DNA from: Nitrospira tepida
GTDB lineage: Bacteria > Nitrospirota > Nitrospiria > Nitrospirales > Nitrospiraceae
DNA length: 64,000 nucleotides
Reading direction: 5' to 3'
Assembly (NCBI RefSeq): GCF_947241125.1
Contig: NZ_OX365700.1
Coordinates: 372,001 to 436,000, forward strand
This document shows positions 43,014-52,979 of the stretch, one piece after another (position 1 is the stretch's first letter; each line of letters opens with the position of its first letter). A program made the translations under genes and the position numbers. The notes under the pieces were generated by a model. The model searched no databases, was not told where the DNA came from, and saw only the letters and a program-made list of their open reading frames with translations.

Positions 43014-43038
43014 CGCGCGACCAACCTCATCCGGTGCA

Positions 43039-43068
43039 TTGATCTCAGAACCTGCACGTTGCTATGAT
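43039..43068 (+). promoter_or_regulatory. Promoter of the DksA-like gene (leaderless arrangement)
   Basis: TTGATC (43039-43044) and TATGAT (43063-43068) are separated by 18 bp. The ATG at 43075 begins 6 nt after the -10, so the transcript should start at the ATG. Confidence 0.6.
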
Positions 43069-43074
43069 AACGCC

Positions 43075-43557
43075 ATGTTGAGGCGGGACTCCGAACGAAC
43101 CAAATCCGCGCCCTCCCGCCGGGCATCCTTGTCCCGCCAGCCGGCGCTCCAAGACCGGTCCTCTCGCGGGTCCCAAGCGGCGAATTCTTCATCAACATCG
43201 ACCCGGGACGCGCAACTGCAAGAGATCCGTCACGAGTTGGAACGGCAGCGGGCCGAGTTGCTGGAGGAGGCCGGTGTCGGGTTCGTCCAGCAGTCCAAAA
43301 CCCCGGCCTTTCCCGACGTGAGCGATCAAGCGACCGCCGAAGCCGATCAGCATTTTGCCATGCGCATTCGGGAACGGGAGCGCAAGCTGATCAAGAAAAT
43401 CGACGAAGCGCTCAGTCGGATCGCTGCCGGAACCTATGGCATCTGCGAAGTATGCGGAGAAGAGATCCCATTCCCCCGTCTCAAGGCCCGTCCGGTGACC
43501 ACGCTCTGCATCGAGTGCAAGACACGCCAGGAAGAGCAGGAAAACGGACGACGGTAG
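43075..43557 (+). CDS. DksA/TraR-family zinc-finger protein
   Basis: A 160-residue protein. A disordered Ser/Arg-rich N terminus of about 45 residues is followed by a helical coiled-coil region and a C-terminal zinc finger, CEVCGEEIPFPRLKARP then CIEC. This places it in the DksA/TraR/YteA family, which acts on RNA polymerase through the secondary channel or has general stress roles. The acidic tip of true DksA (DxxDxA) is not obvious; DVSDQATAEAD is the closest. No ribosome site precedes the start. Confidence 0.88.
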   Translation: MLRRDSERTKSAPSRRASLSRQPALQDRSSRGSQAANSSSTSTRDAQLQEIRHELERQRAELLEEAGVGFVQQSKTPAFPDVSDQATAEADQHFAMRIRERERKLIKKIDEALSRIAAGTYGICEVCGEEIPFPRLKARPVTTLCIECKTRQEEQENGRR

Positions 43558-43610
43558 TCTTCTCTCCTCGACGCTCAGGACGTTGGGACCGCGACCTGCC
43601 GACTCTGAGA

Positions 43611-44795
43611 TTACCGCTGTAGATTCTTGACCCGCTCTTTCACGCGGGCCGCGCGCTCAGCCTCATCCGGATTCCCTTCGACCAGCGCTAAGTAGGTTTC
43701 ATACTCGGAAATGGCCAGCTTTCGGTTGGTCGGTTCATAGGATTCAGCCAGATTGAAGCGAGCCAGCGGGTAGTTGGGCCGGAGCGTGACGGCTCTCTCG
43801 AATGAGGCGATCGCCTGGTCCCGGTCCCCCAGTTGCCGATAGATCGTGCCGAGATTATTCAGCACCTCGGGCACGTTGGGTCTGATCGCCAACGACTGCT
43901 GCATCGCCGCCTTGGCCTTCTCGGAGGCGCCCTGCGCCTCCAGAGCCAAGCCCAGCTTGTGATAGGCTTCCGCGAGCCGCACCTTGTTGGAGAATCCGCT
44001 GTTGATCGCCTTCTGATAGGCATCGGCCGCCACGTCGGCATGGCGCGTTCCGCAATAGGCAAGTTGGGCCGCCTCGCCGCGCGCGAACTGCTGCAAGGAC
44101 GCGAAGGGTTCCTGATCGACCGACCCTTGTCCGGTTTTTTTGCTCTCCGCGCCGCGGACCCGATCCAAGAATTCCCTGCGATAGGGAGAGAACAACGACA
44201 CGTAGGGGTCGATGGTGAATGAAGCCGTCAACAAGATGGGCTGGTCGCGCGTACCGGTGACGAGATACTGAGCGGTCGTCTTCTCGTCGCCCGTCTGGTA
44301 GAGCGAACTGGTATCCATCCGGGCCTTGCTCGGCAACTTCGGAACGGACAGATAAAAGTTCAGCACCGGTCGGAGCTGCGACAACGTCTCGCGGAGGACC
44401 GGATAGGGCTTCAAGTCGAGCCCGGCCGGATAGACAAAGAGGGCTCCGACCAGGGTGCCGTCCTGATCGAAAAACCACGCCTCCTCGCTGCCGGACTCGC
44501 TCTGGGTTTCATTGATGCGGAACTCGCGACCGGCTCCCCAGGGAATCTCTTGATGTCCGGTCGCATGGGATTGCATAAACGCGGCGTGCGTGTCGCAGAG
44601 GTGAGCCGATTTCATGAGCACCAAATCGCTTGCGGATGGAGGAAGCTGTGGGCGAGGATCGGGCGCCGCACAGGCCGTCAGCCAACAGAGGCTGGCGACT
44701 ATGGCGTACCGGTCGAGCCTGGTGGCGAGCCATGCGGCTTTCCAAGCCGAACGCCGGCCGGCAGAGGAATGATCGAGGGAACTGAACATAGCCAT
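43611..44795 (-). CDS. TPR-repeat lipoprotein
   Basis: A protein of about 394 residues. The N terminus has a signal sequence with lipobox WLTAC, so it is probably anchored to a membrane on the periplasmic side. The middle (about 90-220) is of unknown type. The C-terminal part has four to five TPR units (LAEAYHKLGLALEAQGA, VPEVLNNLGTIYRQLGD, YPLARFNLAESYEP), which bind partner proteins. I chose ATG 44795. A GTG 30 bp upstream is in frame, but a strong hairpin (44796-44820) lies between the two and covers the ribosome site. Confidence 0.78.
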   Translation of the reverse strand: MAMFSSLDHSSAGRRSAWKAAWLATRLDRYAIVASLCWLTACAAPDPRPQLPPSASDLVLMKSAHLCDTHAAFMQSHATGHQEIPWGAGREFRINETQSESGSEEAWFFDQDGTLVGALFVYPAGLDLKPYPVLRETLSQLRPVLNFYLSVPKLPSKARMDTSSLYQTGDEKTTAQYLVTGTRDQPILLTASFTIDPYVSLFSPYRREFLDRVRGAESKKTGQGSVDQEPFASLQQFARGEAAQLAYCGTRHADVAADAYQKAINSGFSNKVRLAEAYHKLGLALEAQGASEKAKAAMQQSLAIRPNVPEVLNNLGTIYRQLGDRDQAIASFERAVTLRPNYPLARFNLAESYEPTNRKLAISEYETYLALVEGNPDEAERAARVKERVKNLQR

Positions 44796-44820
44796 CCCGG
44801 CGGGAGGTGCTCCTGCCGGG
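44796..44820 (-). promoter_or_regulatory. Hairpin abutting the start codon of the TPR lipoprotein gene
   Basis: On the minus strand CCCGGCAGGAG and CTCCCGCCGGG pair over 11 positions with one mismatch and a 3-nt loop. The AGGAG ribosome site is inside the stem and the ATG begins on the next base, so translation could be gated by this structure. Confidence 0.5.
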
Positions 44821-44891
44821 ATCACCCATTATGCAGAGAAAAGGGTGGGCGTGTGAAGACGGAAACGCAACAAGAAGCAGGTCAGGAGCAA

Positions 44892-45239
44892 TCAGCGCTG
44901 TCGGTACGCATCCAGCATGGCATCTTCGTTGGTATAACCGGTCGCTCGCGGGAACGTTGAGCTGATCGAATACAGCGGCCGATTCACCACATAGTCGAGC
45001 CCCACTCCAATCGGATGCATCACAAAACCTGCCCATCGCCACGGGTTATCGTCCGCAGGCGCTCCGGCGGCAGGATTCGTATAGACCAAGGCCGTGCTGT
45101 CGAGGGTGGAATAGATGCTGGTCCGAACGTTGGAATCCGTCATGCCCGACGTTCCATCGTATGGCACGCTTGAGCAGCCGGAAACCACCAGCCCCAATGA
45201 AAAGATGGCACCGGCCAAGAACCTTGCCTGATTACACAT
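44892..45239 (-). CDS. Small lipoprotein of unknown function
   Basis: A 115-residue protein with a signal peptide ending in the lipobox VSGC (SLGLVVSGCSS). The mature part is about 93 residues, with no motif I recognise. It contains WRWAGFVMHPIGVGLDYVVN, a short hydrophobic stretch that may lie against a membrane. It lies 66 bp upstream of the TPR lipoprotein gene's GTG on the same strand, so the two lipoproteins may be one unit. Confidence 0.7.
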   Translation of the reverse strand: MCNQARFLAGAIFSLGLVVSGCSSVPYDGTSGMTDSNVRTSIYSTLDSTALVYTNPAAGAPADDNPWRWAGFVMHPIGVGLDYVVNRPLYSISSTFPRATGYTNEDAMLDAYRQR

Positions 45240-45401
45240 GGGTCACCTCGTTAGCAATGGTCGGTCATGGTCCAGGCCGGGAGATGGACCCCGGCGCACA
45301 GGAGAAAGTCTAGCTCACCAACCCCGACCTGTCTAGGAAGTAGCCGGAATACAGCATGTTTCGGCCAGATTGATCAGAAGGGGAGGGGAAGTGGAGAAGG
45401 G

Positions 45402-45477
45402 ATGGTGGGCGATACTGGTATCGAACCAGTGGCCTCTTCCGTGTGAAGGAAGCGCTCTCCCACTGAGCTAATCGCCC
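45402..45477 (-). tRNA. tRNA-Val (anticodon CAC)
   Basis: Read on the minus strand, the 76-nt tRNA has the acceptor GGGCGAT paired with ATCGCCC, the D arm TAGCTCAGTGGGAGAGC and the anticodon stem CTTCC/GGAAG around TTCACAC, giving CAC. The T arm is CTGGTTCGATACCAG and CCA is encoded. Confidence 0.95.
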
Positions 45478-45489
45478 AACCAAGGGCCG

Positions 45490-45518
45490 ACTCTAGCATG
45501 GGGCCCAGGGTCAGTCAA
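45490..45518 (-). promoter_or_regulatory. Promoter of tRNA-Val
   Basis: On the minus strand TTGACT (45518-45513) and TAGAGT (45495-45490) are separated by 17 bp, 12 nt upstream of the tRNA. Confidence 0.65.
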
Positions 45519-45635
45519 TGTGAGAGGCGTCGGTCACGGTCATTGGAGACGTCCTGTGGCTGGCTCTGATCAGCGCATTCCGTTGAAGTCGATGACCCCT
45601 GCGCGTGAGCTGTTCCAATGACGACGGACCGTGCC

Positions 45636-45665
45636 TTGACAGCAATGAAATCCCATTCGTAGAAT
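45636..45665 (+). promoter_or_regulatory. Promoter of trmFO-xerC-hslVU
   Basis: A consensus TTGACA (45636-45641) and TAGAAT (45660-45665) are separated by 18 bp. The start codon of trmFO follows about 40 nt after the -10. Confidence 0.7.
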
Positions 45666-45704
45666 GCGAAACCCACATACGCGCTTCTCATACCTTCCAC
45701 TTCC

Positions 45705-47021
45705 ATGCGAGACGATCTTCTCATTATCGGCGGGGGGCTTGCCGGCTCCGAAGCCGCCTGGCAGGCGGCTAACCGGGGAGTCAAGGTCACCCTCTATGAG
45801 ATGCGGCCGAAAGAGCCGACCAAGGCTCACAAGACCGGGCTGCTCGCCGAGCTGGTCTGCTCCAATTCGCTGGGCTCCTCGGAAATCCTGAGCGCGCCGG
45901 GCATCTTGAAGGAGGAAATGCGGCGACTGGGGTCCTTGATCATCCGGGCGGCCGAGCAGGCGCGGGTGCCGGCTGGTTCCGCCCTTGCCGTGGACCGCGA
46001 ACAGTTTGCCCAGCAGATCACGCGGGAATTGGAAGGCCATCCCAACGTCAGGATCCTGAGAGAGGAGGTCACGGACATCCCGGATGACGCCGTCTGCATC
46101 GTGGCGACCGGCCCCCTCACCTCGGATCGGTTGTCTCAGGCAATCAGCCGGCTGACGCACCACAAGCATTTGTACTTTTTTGACGCGATTTCCCCGATCG
46201 TCGATGCGGACTCCATCAACATGGAAGTGGTCTTCCGGGCGTCGCGATACGATAAGGGGGGCGACGACTATCTGAATTGCCCCTTTGACGAGGCGACCTA
46301 TCACGCGTTCTATCAGGCGTTGCTGGCTGCCGAGAAGGTCCAGCCCAAGGACTTTGAAAAGATCCCGTACTTCGAAGGCTGTATCCCTATCGAGGTCATG
46401 GCCGAGCGGGGTCCGCAAACGATGCTCTTCGGTCCCCTCAAGCCGGTCGGGTTGGAAGATCCGCGCACGGGCCGGCGGCCCCATGCCGTCGTGCAATTGC
46501 GGGCGGAGAACATCCATCGCACGAGCTACAACCTGGTCGGGTTTCAGACCAAGTTGACCTATCCGGAGCAACGCCGCGTCTTTCGCATGATCCCAGGGTT
46601 GGAGCAGGCCGAGTTCCTGCGGTACGGAAGCCTGCATCGCAACACCTTCATCAATTCCCCCCGGCTCCTGCACAACACCTTGCAGATGAAGACGCGGGAG
46701 CAGATCTTTTTCGCCGGCCAAATCGTAGGGGTCGAGGGCTATACCGAATCGGCGGCGATGGGCGGCCTGGCCGGGATCAATGCCGTCCGCCTCCTGTCCG
46801 GGTTGCCGCCGGTGACGCCGCCGCCGACCACCGCGCACGGCTGCTTGCTGCACTACATCACCACCTGCGAGCCGAATCATTTCCAACCGATCAACACCAA
46901 CTACGGGCTCTTCCCCCCGCTTCCCACCCGCATCCGGGACAAGGAGCAGAAACGCCGGCTGATCGGAGAACGGGCCGTCAAGGACCTGGAGGCATGGAAG
47001 ACGCAATCCGGGCTTTCGTGA
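45705..47021 (+). CDS. trmFO: Folate-dependent tRNA m5U54 methyltransferase
   Basis: A 438-residue flavoprotein that methylates U54 of tRNA using methylenetetrahydrofolate. The N-terminal FAD motif is [15 protein letters not shown]. Family landmarks include [19 protein letters not shown] and [11 protein letters not shown]. It begins the block trmFO-xerC-hslV-hslU, an order known from Firmicutes and other phyla. Its last 28 bp overlap xerC. Confidence 0.97.
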   Translation: MRDDLLIIGGGLAGSEAAWQAANRGVKVTLYEMRPKEPTKAHKTGLLAELVCSNSLGSSEILSAPGILKEEMRRLGSLIIRAAEQARVPAGSALAVDREQFAQQITRELEGHPNVRILREEVTDIPDDAVCIVATGPLTSDRLSQAISRLTHHKHLYFFDAISPIVDADSINMEVVFRASRYDKGGDDYLNCPFDEATYHAFYQALLAAEKVQPKDFEKIPYFEGCIPIEVMAERGPQTMLFGPLKPVGLEDPRTGRRPHAVVQLRAENIHRTSYNLVGFQTKLTYPEQRRVFRMIPGLEQAEFLRYGSLHRNTFINSPRLLHNTLQMKTREQIFFAGQIVGVEGYTESAAMGGLAGINAVRLLSGLPPVTPPPTTAHGCLLHYITTCEPNHFQPINTNYGLFPPLPTRIRDKEQKRRLIGERAVKDLEAWKTQSGLS

Positions 47022-47935
47022 CCTTCTTGGACGTTCAGCGCGGGGCCTCGCGGGACACGATCCGTAGTTACGAGTCCGATCTCCGACAGGTCGCGAAATT
47101 CCTCCAACACCAGCAGGGGAGTCAGGGCGATCCGTCTCTGACAAGCCTCACGACACAATCAATCCGGGATTATCTCGCCTGGCTGGACGGCAGGGGGGAG
47201 AAGAAATCCTCCCTGGCGCGCAAGCTGGCCACCTTGCGGAGTTTCTTCCGATTCCTGAACAGGGACGGACGTCTGTCGGGAAATCCGGCCGAGCAGGTCC
47301 GCATGCCGAAGCAGGCCAAACCGCTGCCGCGGGTGTTGACCAAGGATGATGCGGGCGTGCTGATGGAGATGCCCGAGGGAGATACGGCGCTTGCGCGGCG
47401 CGATCGGGCTATCCTCGAAACCCTCTACTCAACCGGTGCGCGGGTCAGCGAGCTGGTGCGATTAAATCGGGAAGATCTGGATCTGGTGAATGGTCTGGTC
47501 CGGCTCTCCGGCAAAGGGCGCAAGGAACGGATCGTGCCGATCGGCCAGGTGGCGATCGACGCCATCGCCCAGTATGAAGCGGGCGAGCTGCGTCACGGCG
47601 GCTCGGCCACCACGGATCGAACCGGCCCGGTCTTTCGGAATCGTCGCGGAGGGCGGTTGACCGTTCGCAGCGTCGAGCGGATCGTCGCGCGCTATTCCGC
47701 TGCGCTGCCGGGCGGGCGCGTGAGTCCCCATGCGCTACGGCATTCGTTCGCCACGCACTTGCTTGACGAAGGGGCCGATCTTCGTGCTATTCAGGAATTG
47801 CTGGGGCACGCGTCGTTGGCGACGACACAACGTTACACGCATGTGGCAACGGACCACCTCATGGCGGTCTACGATCGCGCGCATCCGCGCGCAGGCAAGA
47901 CGCCCCCTGCCCGCCCGGCGACCACCAGACGATGA
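46994..47935 (+). CDS. xerC: Tyrosine recombinase XerC
   Basis: A 313-residue site-specific recombinase. The N-terminal SAM-like DNA-binding domain is followed by the catalytic domain with the first Arg in [11 protein letters not shown], the Lys in [22 protein letters not shown], the His in [11 protein letters not shown] and the nucleophile Tyr in RYTHV. It resolves chromosome dimers with a second Xer protein. Its context in trmFO-xerC-hslVU marks it as the housekeeping enzyme, not the integrase of an island. Confidence 0.94.
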   Translation: MEDAIRAFVTFLDVQRGASRDTIRSYESDLRQVAKFLQHQQGSQGDPSLTSLTTQSIRDYLAWLDGRGEKKSSLARKLATLRSFFRFLNRDGRLSGNPAEQVRMPKQAKPLPRVLTKDDAGVLMEMPEGDTALARRDRAILETLYSTGARVSELVRLNREDLDLVNGLVRLSGKGRKERIVPIGQVAIDAIAQYEAGELRHGGSATTDRTGPVFRNRRGGRLTVRSVERIVARYSAALPGGRVSPHALRHSFATHLLDEGADLRAIQELLGHASLATTQRYTHVATDHLMAVYDRAHPRAGKTPPARPATTRR

Positions 47936-48468
47936 CGATCCGCTCCACCACCATTCTCTGTGTCCGTCGTGACGGGCGCGTTGCCATGGGGTCCGACGGC
48001 CAGGTCACGCTCGGCACCACCGTGATGAAACAGAACGCCAGGAAGCTGCGACGCCTCTATCAGGACCGGGTTCTCGCCGGCTTTGCGGGCGCCACCGCCG
48101 ACGCGTTTACCCTGTTTGAAAAGTTCGACGCCAAGCTGGAAGAATACCGGGGCAATCTGACGCGTGCGGCGGTCGAACTCGCCAAGGACTGGCGGACCGA
48201 CCGAGTCCTCCGCCGCCTGGAAGCCCTGCTGGCCGTGGCGGACATCGAAAACTCCTTCGTCATCTCGGGCACCGGCGATGTGATCGAGCCGGAGGACGGG
48301 ATTCTGGCGATCGGCTCCGGCGGACCCTACGCGCTGGCGGCTGCCAGGGGGCTGCTCATGCATTCGACCTTGAATGCGCGCCGCGTGGTCGAGGAGTCCA
48401 TGCGGATCGCGGGGGGGATCGACATCTACACCAATCAACAGCTCGTGGTCGAGGAGCTGGCCAGGTAG
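47932..48468 (+). CDS. hslV: ATP-dependent protease HslV (peptidase)
   Basis: A 178-residue proteasome-like Thr peptidase. The catalytic Thr should be the first T of [13 protein letters not shown] (residue 6), exposed after removal of the leading residues. [18 protein letters not shown] and [14 protein letters not shown] are family landmarks. It overlaps xerC by 4 bp and is followed by its ATPase partner hslU. Confidence 0.97.
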   Translation: MTIRSTTILCVRRDGRVAMGSDGQVTLGTTVMKQNARKLRRLYQDRVLAGFAGATADAFTLFEKFDAKLEEYRGNLTRAAVELAKDWRTDRVLRRLEALLAVADIENSFVISGTGDVIEPEDGILAIGSGGPYALAAARGLLMHSTLNARRVVEESMRIAGGIDIYTNQQLVVEELAR

Positions 48469-48503
48469 GCTCCTCGGTCGATCGGTCGAACGATAGGATT
48501 ACC

Positions 48504-49898
<1,395 letters not shown>

Positions 49899-50003
49899 AG
49901 ATGCGATCCCATTCCGCATGCAGCCGCCCGCTCGCCGAGTCCCATCGGCGCCGTCCCTCGCCGCCTCGCCATTGGCCATGGGTGCTCAACCCGGAGCCTG
50001 CAC

Positions 50004-50894
50004 ATGAATAGATTGATCAAGAAAGCCAACGTCCTGGTCGAGGCCCTGCCCTACATCCGGACGTTTCGCGGGAAGACCGTCGTGGTCAAGTACGGCGGAC
50101 ACGCCATGACCGACGCGCCCTTGAAAGAGCGGTTTGCCCAGGATGTGGTGCTGTTGAAATACGTGGGGTTGAATCCGGTCATCGTGCATGGCGGCGGGCC
50201 GCAGATCGACAAGATGCTCGACCGTCTGGGGATCGAGGCGAAATTCCGGCATGGCGTCCGGGTGACGGACGCGGCAACCATGGAAATCGTGGAGATGGTG
50301 CTGGCCGGCAAGATCAACATGGAAATCACCGACCTGATCAACCGGCACGGCGGAAGCGCCGTTGGATTAAGCGGAAAGGACGGAGGGCTCATCCTCAGTA
50401 AGCCGCTCACGGCCAAGGCTTGGGCGGAGAGCCTGGAAAAGGATCTCGGCGAGGCCGACGGCGACTTCGGCCTGGTGGGCGACATCGAAACCATCAACCC
50501 GAGCCTGCTGCACAAGCTGCAGGAGGATCATTACATTCCGATCATCGCGCCGATCGGGACCGATTACGAAGGCAACACCTACAACATCAACGCGGATCTG
50601 GTGGCCGGCTCGATCGCGGCGGCGCTCAAGGCGGAAAAGCTCTTGATGCTGACCGACGTCAAGGGCATCCGCGACGCCAACGGGCGCCATCTGTCTACGG
50701 TGTCGCGCAAGGACGTGCAACGGATGGTGAAGAAGGGGGTCATCGGCGAGGGCATGTTGCCCAAGGTCCACGCCTGTCTGGACGCCCTGGAAGGGGGCGT
50801 GAGAAAAGCCCACATCATCGATGGGCGCGTGCCGCACGCGATCCTGCTCGAAGTCTTTACCGACAAGGGCATCGGCACAGAAATCGTGGCATGA
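50004..50894 (+). CDS. argB: Acetylglutamate kinase
   Basis: A 296-residue amino acid kinase that phosphorylates N-acetylglutamate in arginine synthesis. The phosphate-binding Lys and glycines are in VVVKYGGHAM, and VIVHGGGPQID and NINADLVAGSIA follow. The N-terminal helix (RLIKKANVLVEALPYI) is of the type that mediates hexamer formation and arginine feedback in the long-form enzymes. No other arginine gene is adjacent. A GGAG ribosome site precedes the ATG. Confidence 0.96.
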   Translation: MNRLIKKANVLVEALPYIRTFRGKTVVVKYGGHAMTDAPLKERFAQDVVLLKYVGLNPVIVHGGGPQIDKMLDRLGIEAKFRHGVRVTDAATMEIVEMVLAGKINMEITDLINRHGGSAVGLSGKDGGLILSKPLTAKAWAESLEKDLGEADGDFGLVGDIETINPSLLHKLQEDHYIPIIAPIGTDYEGNTYNINADLVAGSIAAALKAEKLLMLTDVKGIRDANGRHLSTVSRKDVQRMVKKGVIGEGMLPKVHACLDALEGGVRKAHIIDGRVPHAILLEVFTDKGIGTEIVA

Positions 50895-50895
50895 A

Positions 50896-50988
50896 CGACA
50901 AACGATGTGAAACGTTCATCGTTATTCGTTAAACGTAGGAGACACCTTCCGCTTTCCACACGTTTAACGGTGAACGATTCACGCATGG
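50896..50988. repeat. Intergenic quasi-palindrome, element D
   Basis: Between argB and the M28 peptidase gene the left arm reads GTGAAACGTTCATCG and then CGTTAAACGT (about 50905-50936). The right arm (about 50959-50983) reads ACGTTTAACGGTGAACG and then ATTCAC, the reverse complement words. The two arms pair with a bulge, as in element A. The right arm runs to within 3 bp of the M28 start codon. Confidence 0.75.
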
Positions 50989-51851
50989 CTTCTCACGAGA
51001 GTTTGTTGGCTCACCTCCGGCAATTGGTCGGCGAGCGGCATCCGCGCGCGTCGCCTGCGGCCTTACAGCAGGCAGAACAGTATCTCATCGCGAGCTTTCA
51101 ACGGTCCGGCTTGCCGGTCAAGACCCATGGATTCCGCGCGCTCGGCGGCACCTACCACAACGTCGTGGCCTCGCTGCCGGCCGTGCGGGACAAAAAGGCG
51201 CCGCCGCTCCTGATCGGCGCCCACTACGATACCGTTGCCGGATCGCCCGGCGCCGACGACAACGCGAGCGGCCTGGCCGTCATGCTGGAGGCGGCGGAGC
51301 AACTCGCGCAAGTGCAACTGGCCCGACCGGTCCACTTCATCGGGTTTTGCCTCGAAGAGTGGAACCTGTTGGGGAGCCGGGCCTATGCCGCCCATCTGCG
51401 GAAACAGGGCCGGGAGATCAGAGGCGCGATCGTGTTGGAATGTGTCGGCTTTGCCTCCCAGACGGAGGGGTCGCAAACGCAGCCGCCAATCCCAGTCAAA
51501 ATGCCAGCGACCGGCGATTTCCTGGGCGTGGTGGGCAACGAGCCGGCTAAGACGTTGGTGGAGACGATCGTGCAGGCCGGGCAACAGGCGGCCGCTCCGC
51601 TCAAGGCCACCCCCCTCGTCGTGCCGGGCCAGGGGGAGCAGTTTCCTGACACGCGCCGGAGCGACCACGCGTCGTTTTGGGTCTACGGCTTTCCCGCCGT
51701 CATGCTCACCGACACGGCCAACTTCCGCAATCCCCATTACCACCAGCCGACGGATACGCTGGAGACGCTGAATCTGGAGTTTCTGGCCAAGGTCGCGGCA
51801 ACCGTCACGAGGGCTGCGATCGACATTGCTGGCTTGGGGCAGCAATCCTAA
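50985..51851 (+). CDS. M28-family zinc aminopeptidase
   Basis: A 288-residue metallopeptidase. The zinc-binding and catalytic residues appear in GAHYDTVAGSPGADDNASG (His, Asp, catalytic Asp), CLEEWNLLGS (Glu pair), VLECVGF (Glu) and NPHYHQPTDTLE (His). It has no signal peptide, so it is probably cytoplasmic. I chose ATG 50985; an in-frame extension to 50907 runs through the intergenic repeat. It is the last gene before the accessory region that begins near 51.9 kb. Confidence 0.85.
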   Translation: MASHESLLAHLRQLVGERHPRASPAALQQAEQYLIASFQRSGLPVKTHGFRALGGTYHNVVASLPAVRDKKAPPLLIGAHYDTVAGSPGADDNASGLAVMLEAAEQLAQVQLARPVHFIGFCLEEWNLLGSRAYAAHLRKQGREIRGAIVLECVGFASQTEGSQTQPPIPVKMPATGDFLGVVGNEPAKTLVETIVQAGQQAAAPLKATPLVVPGQGEQFPDTRRSDHASFWVYGFPAVMLTDTANFRNPHYHQPTDTLETLNLEFLAKVAATVTRAAIDIAGLGQQS

Positions 51852-51919
51852 ACTGCATCTGGACAGTCGCATCGTCCTGGTGTAGCTTCGCGCCCAAATC
51901 GACGGTCACCAAAGATCGA

Positions 51920-52645
51920 ATGGCACGGAACGGAAAAATAAGTTCGAAAGGCATCGGGGGATGGCCAGAGAGCGAACGTCCGCGGGAGCGGTTATTACGC
52001 CAGGGCGCACAGTCTGTAACGGATGCAGAGTTGGTGGCGATCCTCCTGCGGGTCGGCGTACAGGGGATGAGTGCCATCGAATTGGCTCGGCACATTCTTG
52101 AGAAATTTGGCTCACTTCGAGCTCTGGGTGAAGCCCCGCTCTCGGCACTTTTCGCTGTCAAAGGTTTGAAAGGTGCAAAGGCGGCTCAGTTGGTTGCTGC
52201 GATGGAAGTAGCGCGGCGGGTGTCTGTGCCTGACGGGCGAAAACGCATTACGATCAAGAATACAAATCAGGCAGAGGCCTATCTTCGATCGCGATTGCAG
52301 GGACTCCCGGAAGAACATTTCAGGGTACTGTTCCTGAATCGACGCGGAACATTGATAGAAGACGCGTTGCTGGCTGTGGGTGCAGTTGACCAGGTCAGGC
52401 CACCGATACGACTTCTTGTAGCGAGGGCGCTGCAGGCCAACGCAAGTGCAGTAATCCTGGGTCATAATCATCCATCAGGTGTCGCCGACGCGAGTGAGTC
52501 AGATCGGCTTTTCACTGAGGACTTGTACGCCGCTCTGAAGCCGATCGGAATCAAACTGCTGGATCACCTCATTTTTGGTGAACGCGACACCTTCAGTTTC
52601 GCTGATAATGGTCTTATGGACGAGGTGGCGCTGAATGTTGGTTGA
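51920..52645 (+). CDS. radC: RadC-family JAB-domain protein
   Basis: A 241-residue protein. The N-terminal helix-hairpin-helix (LRALGEAPLSALFAVKGLKG) is followed by a JAB/MPN domain with the metal motif GHNHPSGVADASESD. Function is unsettled despite the name; such genes often sit in mobile or defence islands. Base composition is visibly lower in GC than the argB side. It is the first gene of the accessory region and lies 68 bp after the M28 gene. Confidence 0.9.
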   Translation: MARNGKISSKGIGGWPESERPRERLLRQGAQSVTDAELVAILLRVGVQGMSAIELARHILEKFGSLRALGEAPLSALFAVKGLKGAKAAQLVAAMEVARRVSVPDGRKRITIKNTNQAEAYLRSRLQGLPEEHFRVLFLNRRGTLIEDALLAVGAVDQVRPPIRLLVARALQANASAVILGHNHPSGVADASESDRLFTEDLYAALKPIGIKLLDHLIFGERDTFSFADNGLMDEVALNVG

Positions 52646-52701
52646 AGAACAGATCACGCGAGAGGACCTGTTGGAGATCAGTGGGTGAGAAAGACAAGAT
52701 C

Positions 52702-52979
52702 ATGACGCCCGAACAACGACAAGAGATGATCCACCTCCTTCAAAAGGAGGAGGCGGTTTCGCCTGAATGGGCGGGCATGTTATTTCCGCCGGAGAAGCGG
52801 GAATACGAGCTGGTGTATCACGGCAAGGAGTGAGAGAAAAGACGAACAGCCCTTTGTTAGCTTCAGGGCAACCGTGGCAGAATATGCTGATCTACGGCGA
52901 TAACCTTCAAGTGCTACGAACGCTGGGCACCGAAACCACAGCACTTCCGGGTCAGCTACAGACTGAACTGGTGTCGTAA
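52702..52979 (+). pseudogene. Truncated, frameshifted DNA methyltransferase (N-terminal remnant)
   Basis: Residues read in one frame are TPEQRQEMIHLLQKEEAVSP and REYELVYHGKE up to a TGA at 52831. The homology continues in another frame after about 52840 with PWQNMLIYGDNLQVLRTL, then becomes unrelated and stops at 52979. From memory these pieces match the first 90 or so residues of adenine-specific DNA methyltransferases of type III-like systems, whose catalytic DPPY motif should lie further on and is absent. A deletion or insertion of the helicase gene probably removed the rest. The TAA stop overlaps the ATG of the helicase gene (TAATG). Confidence 0.65.

Noticed and set aside
45570-47144. 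A 524-codon minus-strand frame opposite trmFO
   Set aside because: Shadow of trmFO and xerC; composition is low-complexity Arg/Gly/Asp and it has no ribosome site or domain.
46994-47935. XerC as integrase of a genomic island
   Set aside because: It is embedded in the conserved order trmFO-xerC-hslV-hslU and overlaps its neighbours, so it is the housekeeping recombinase.
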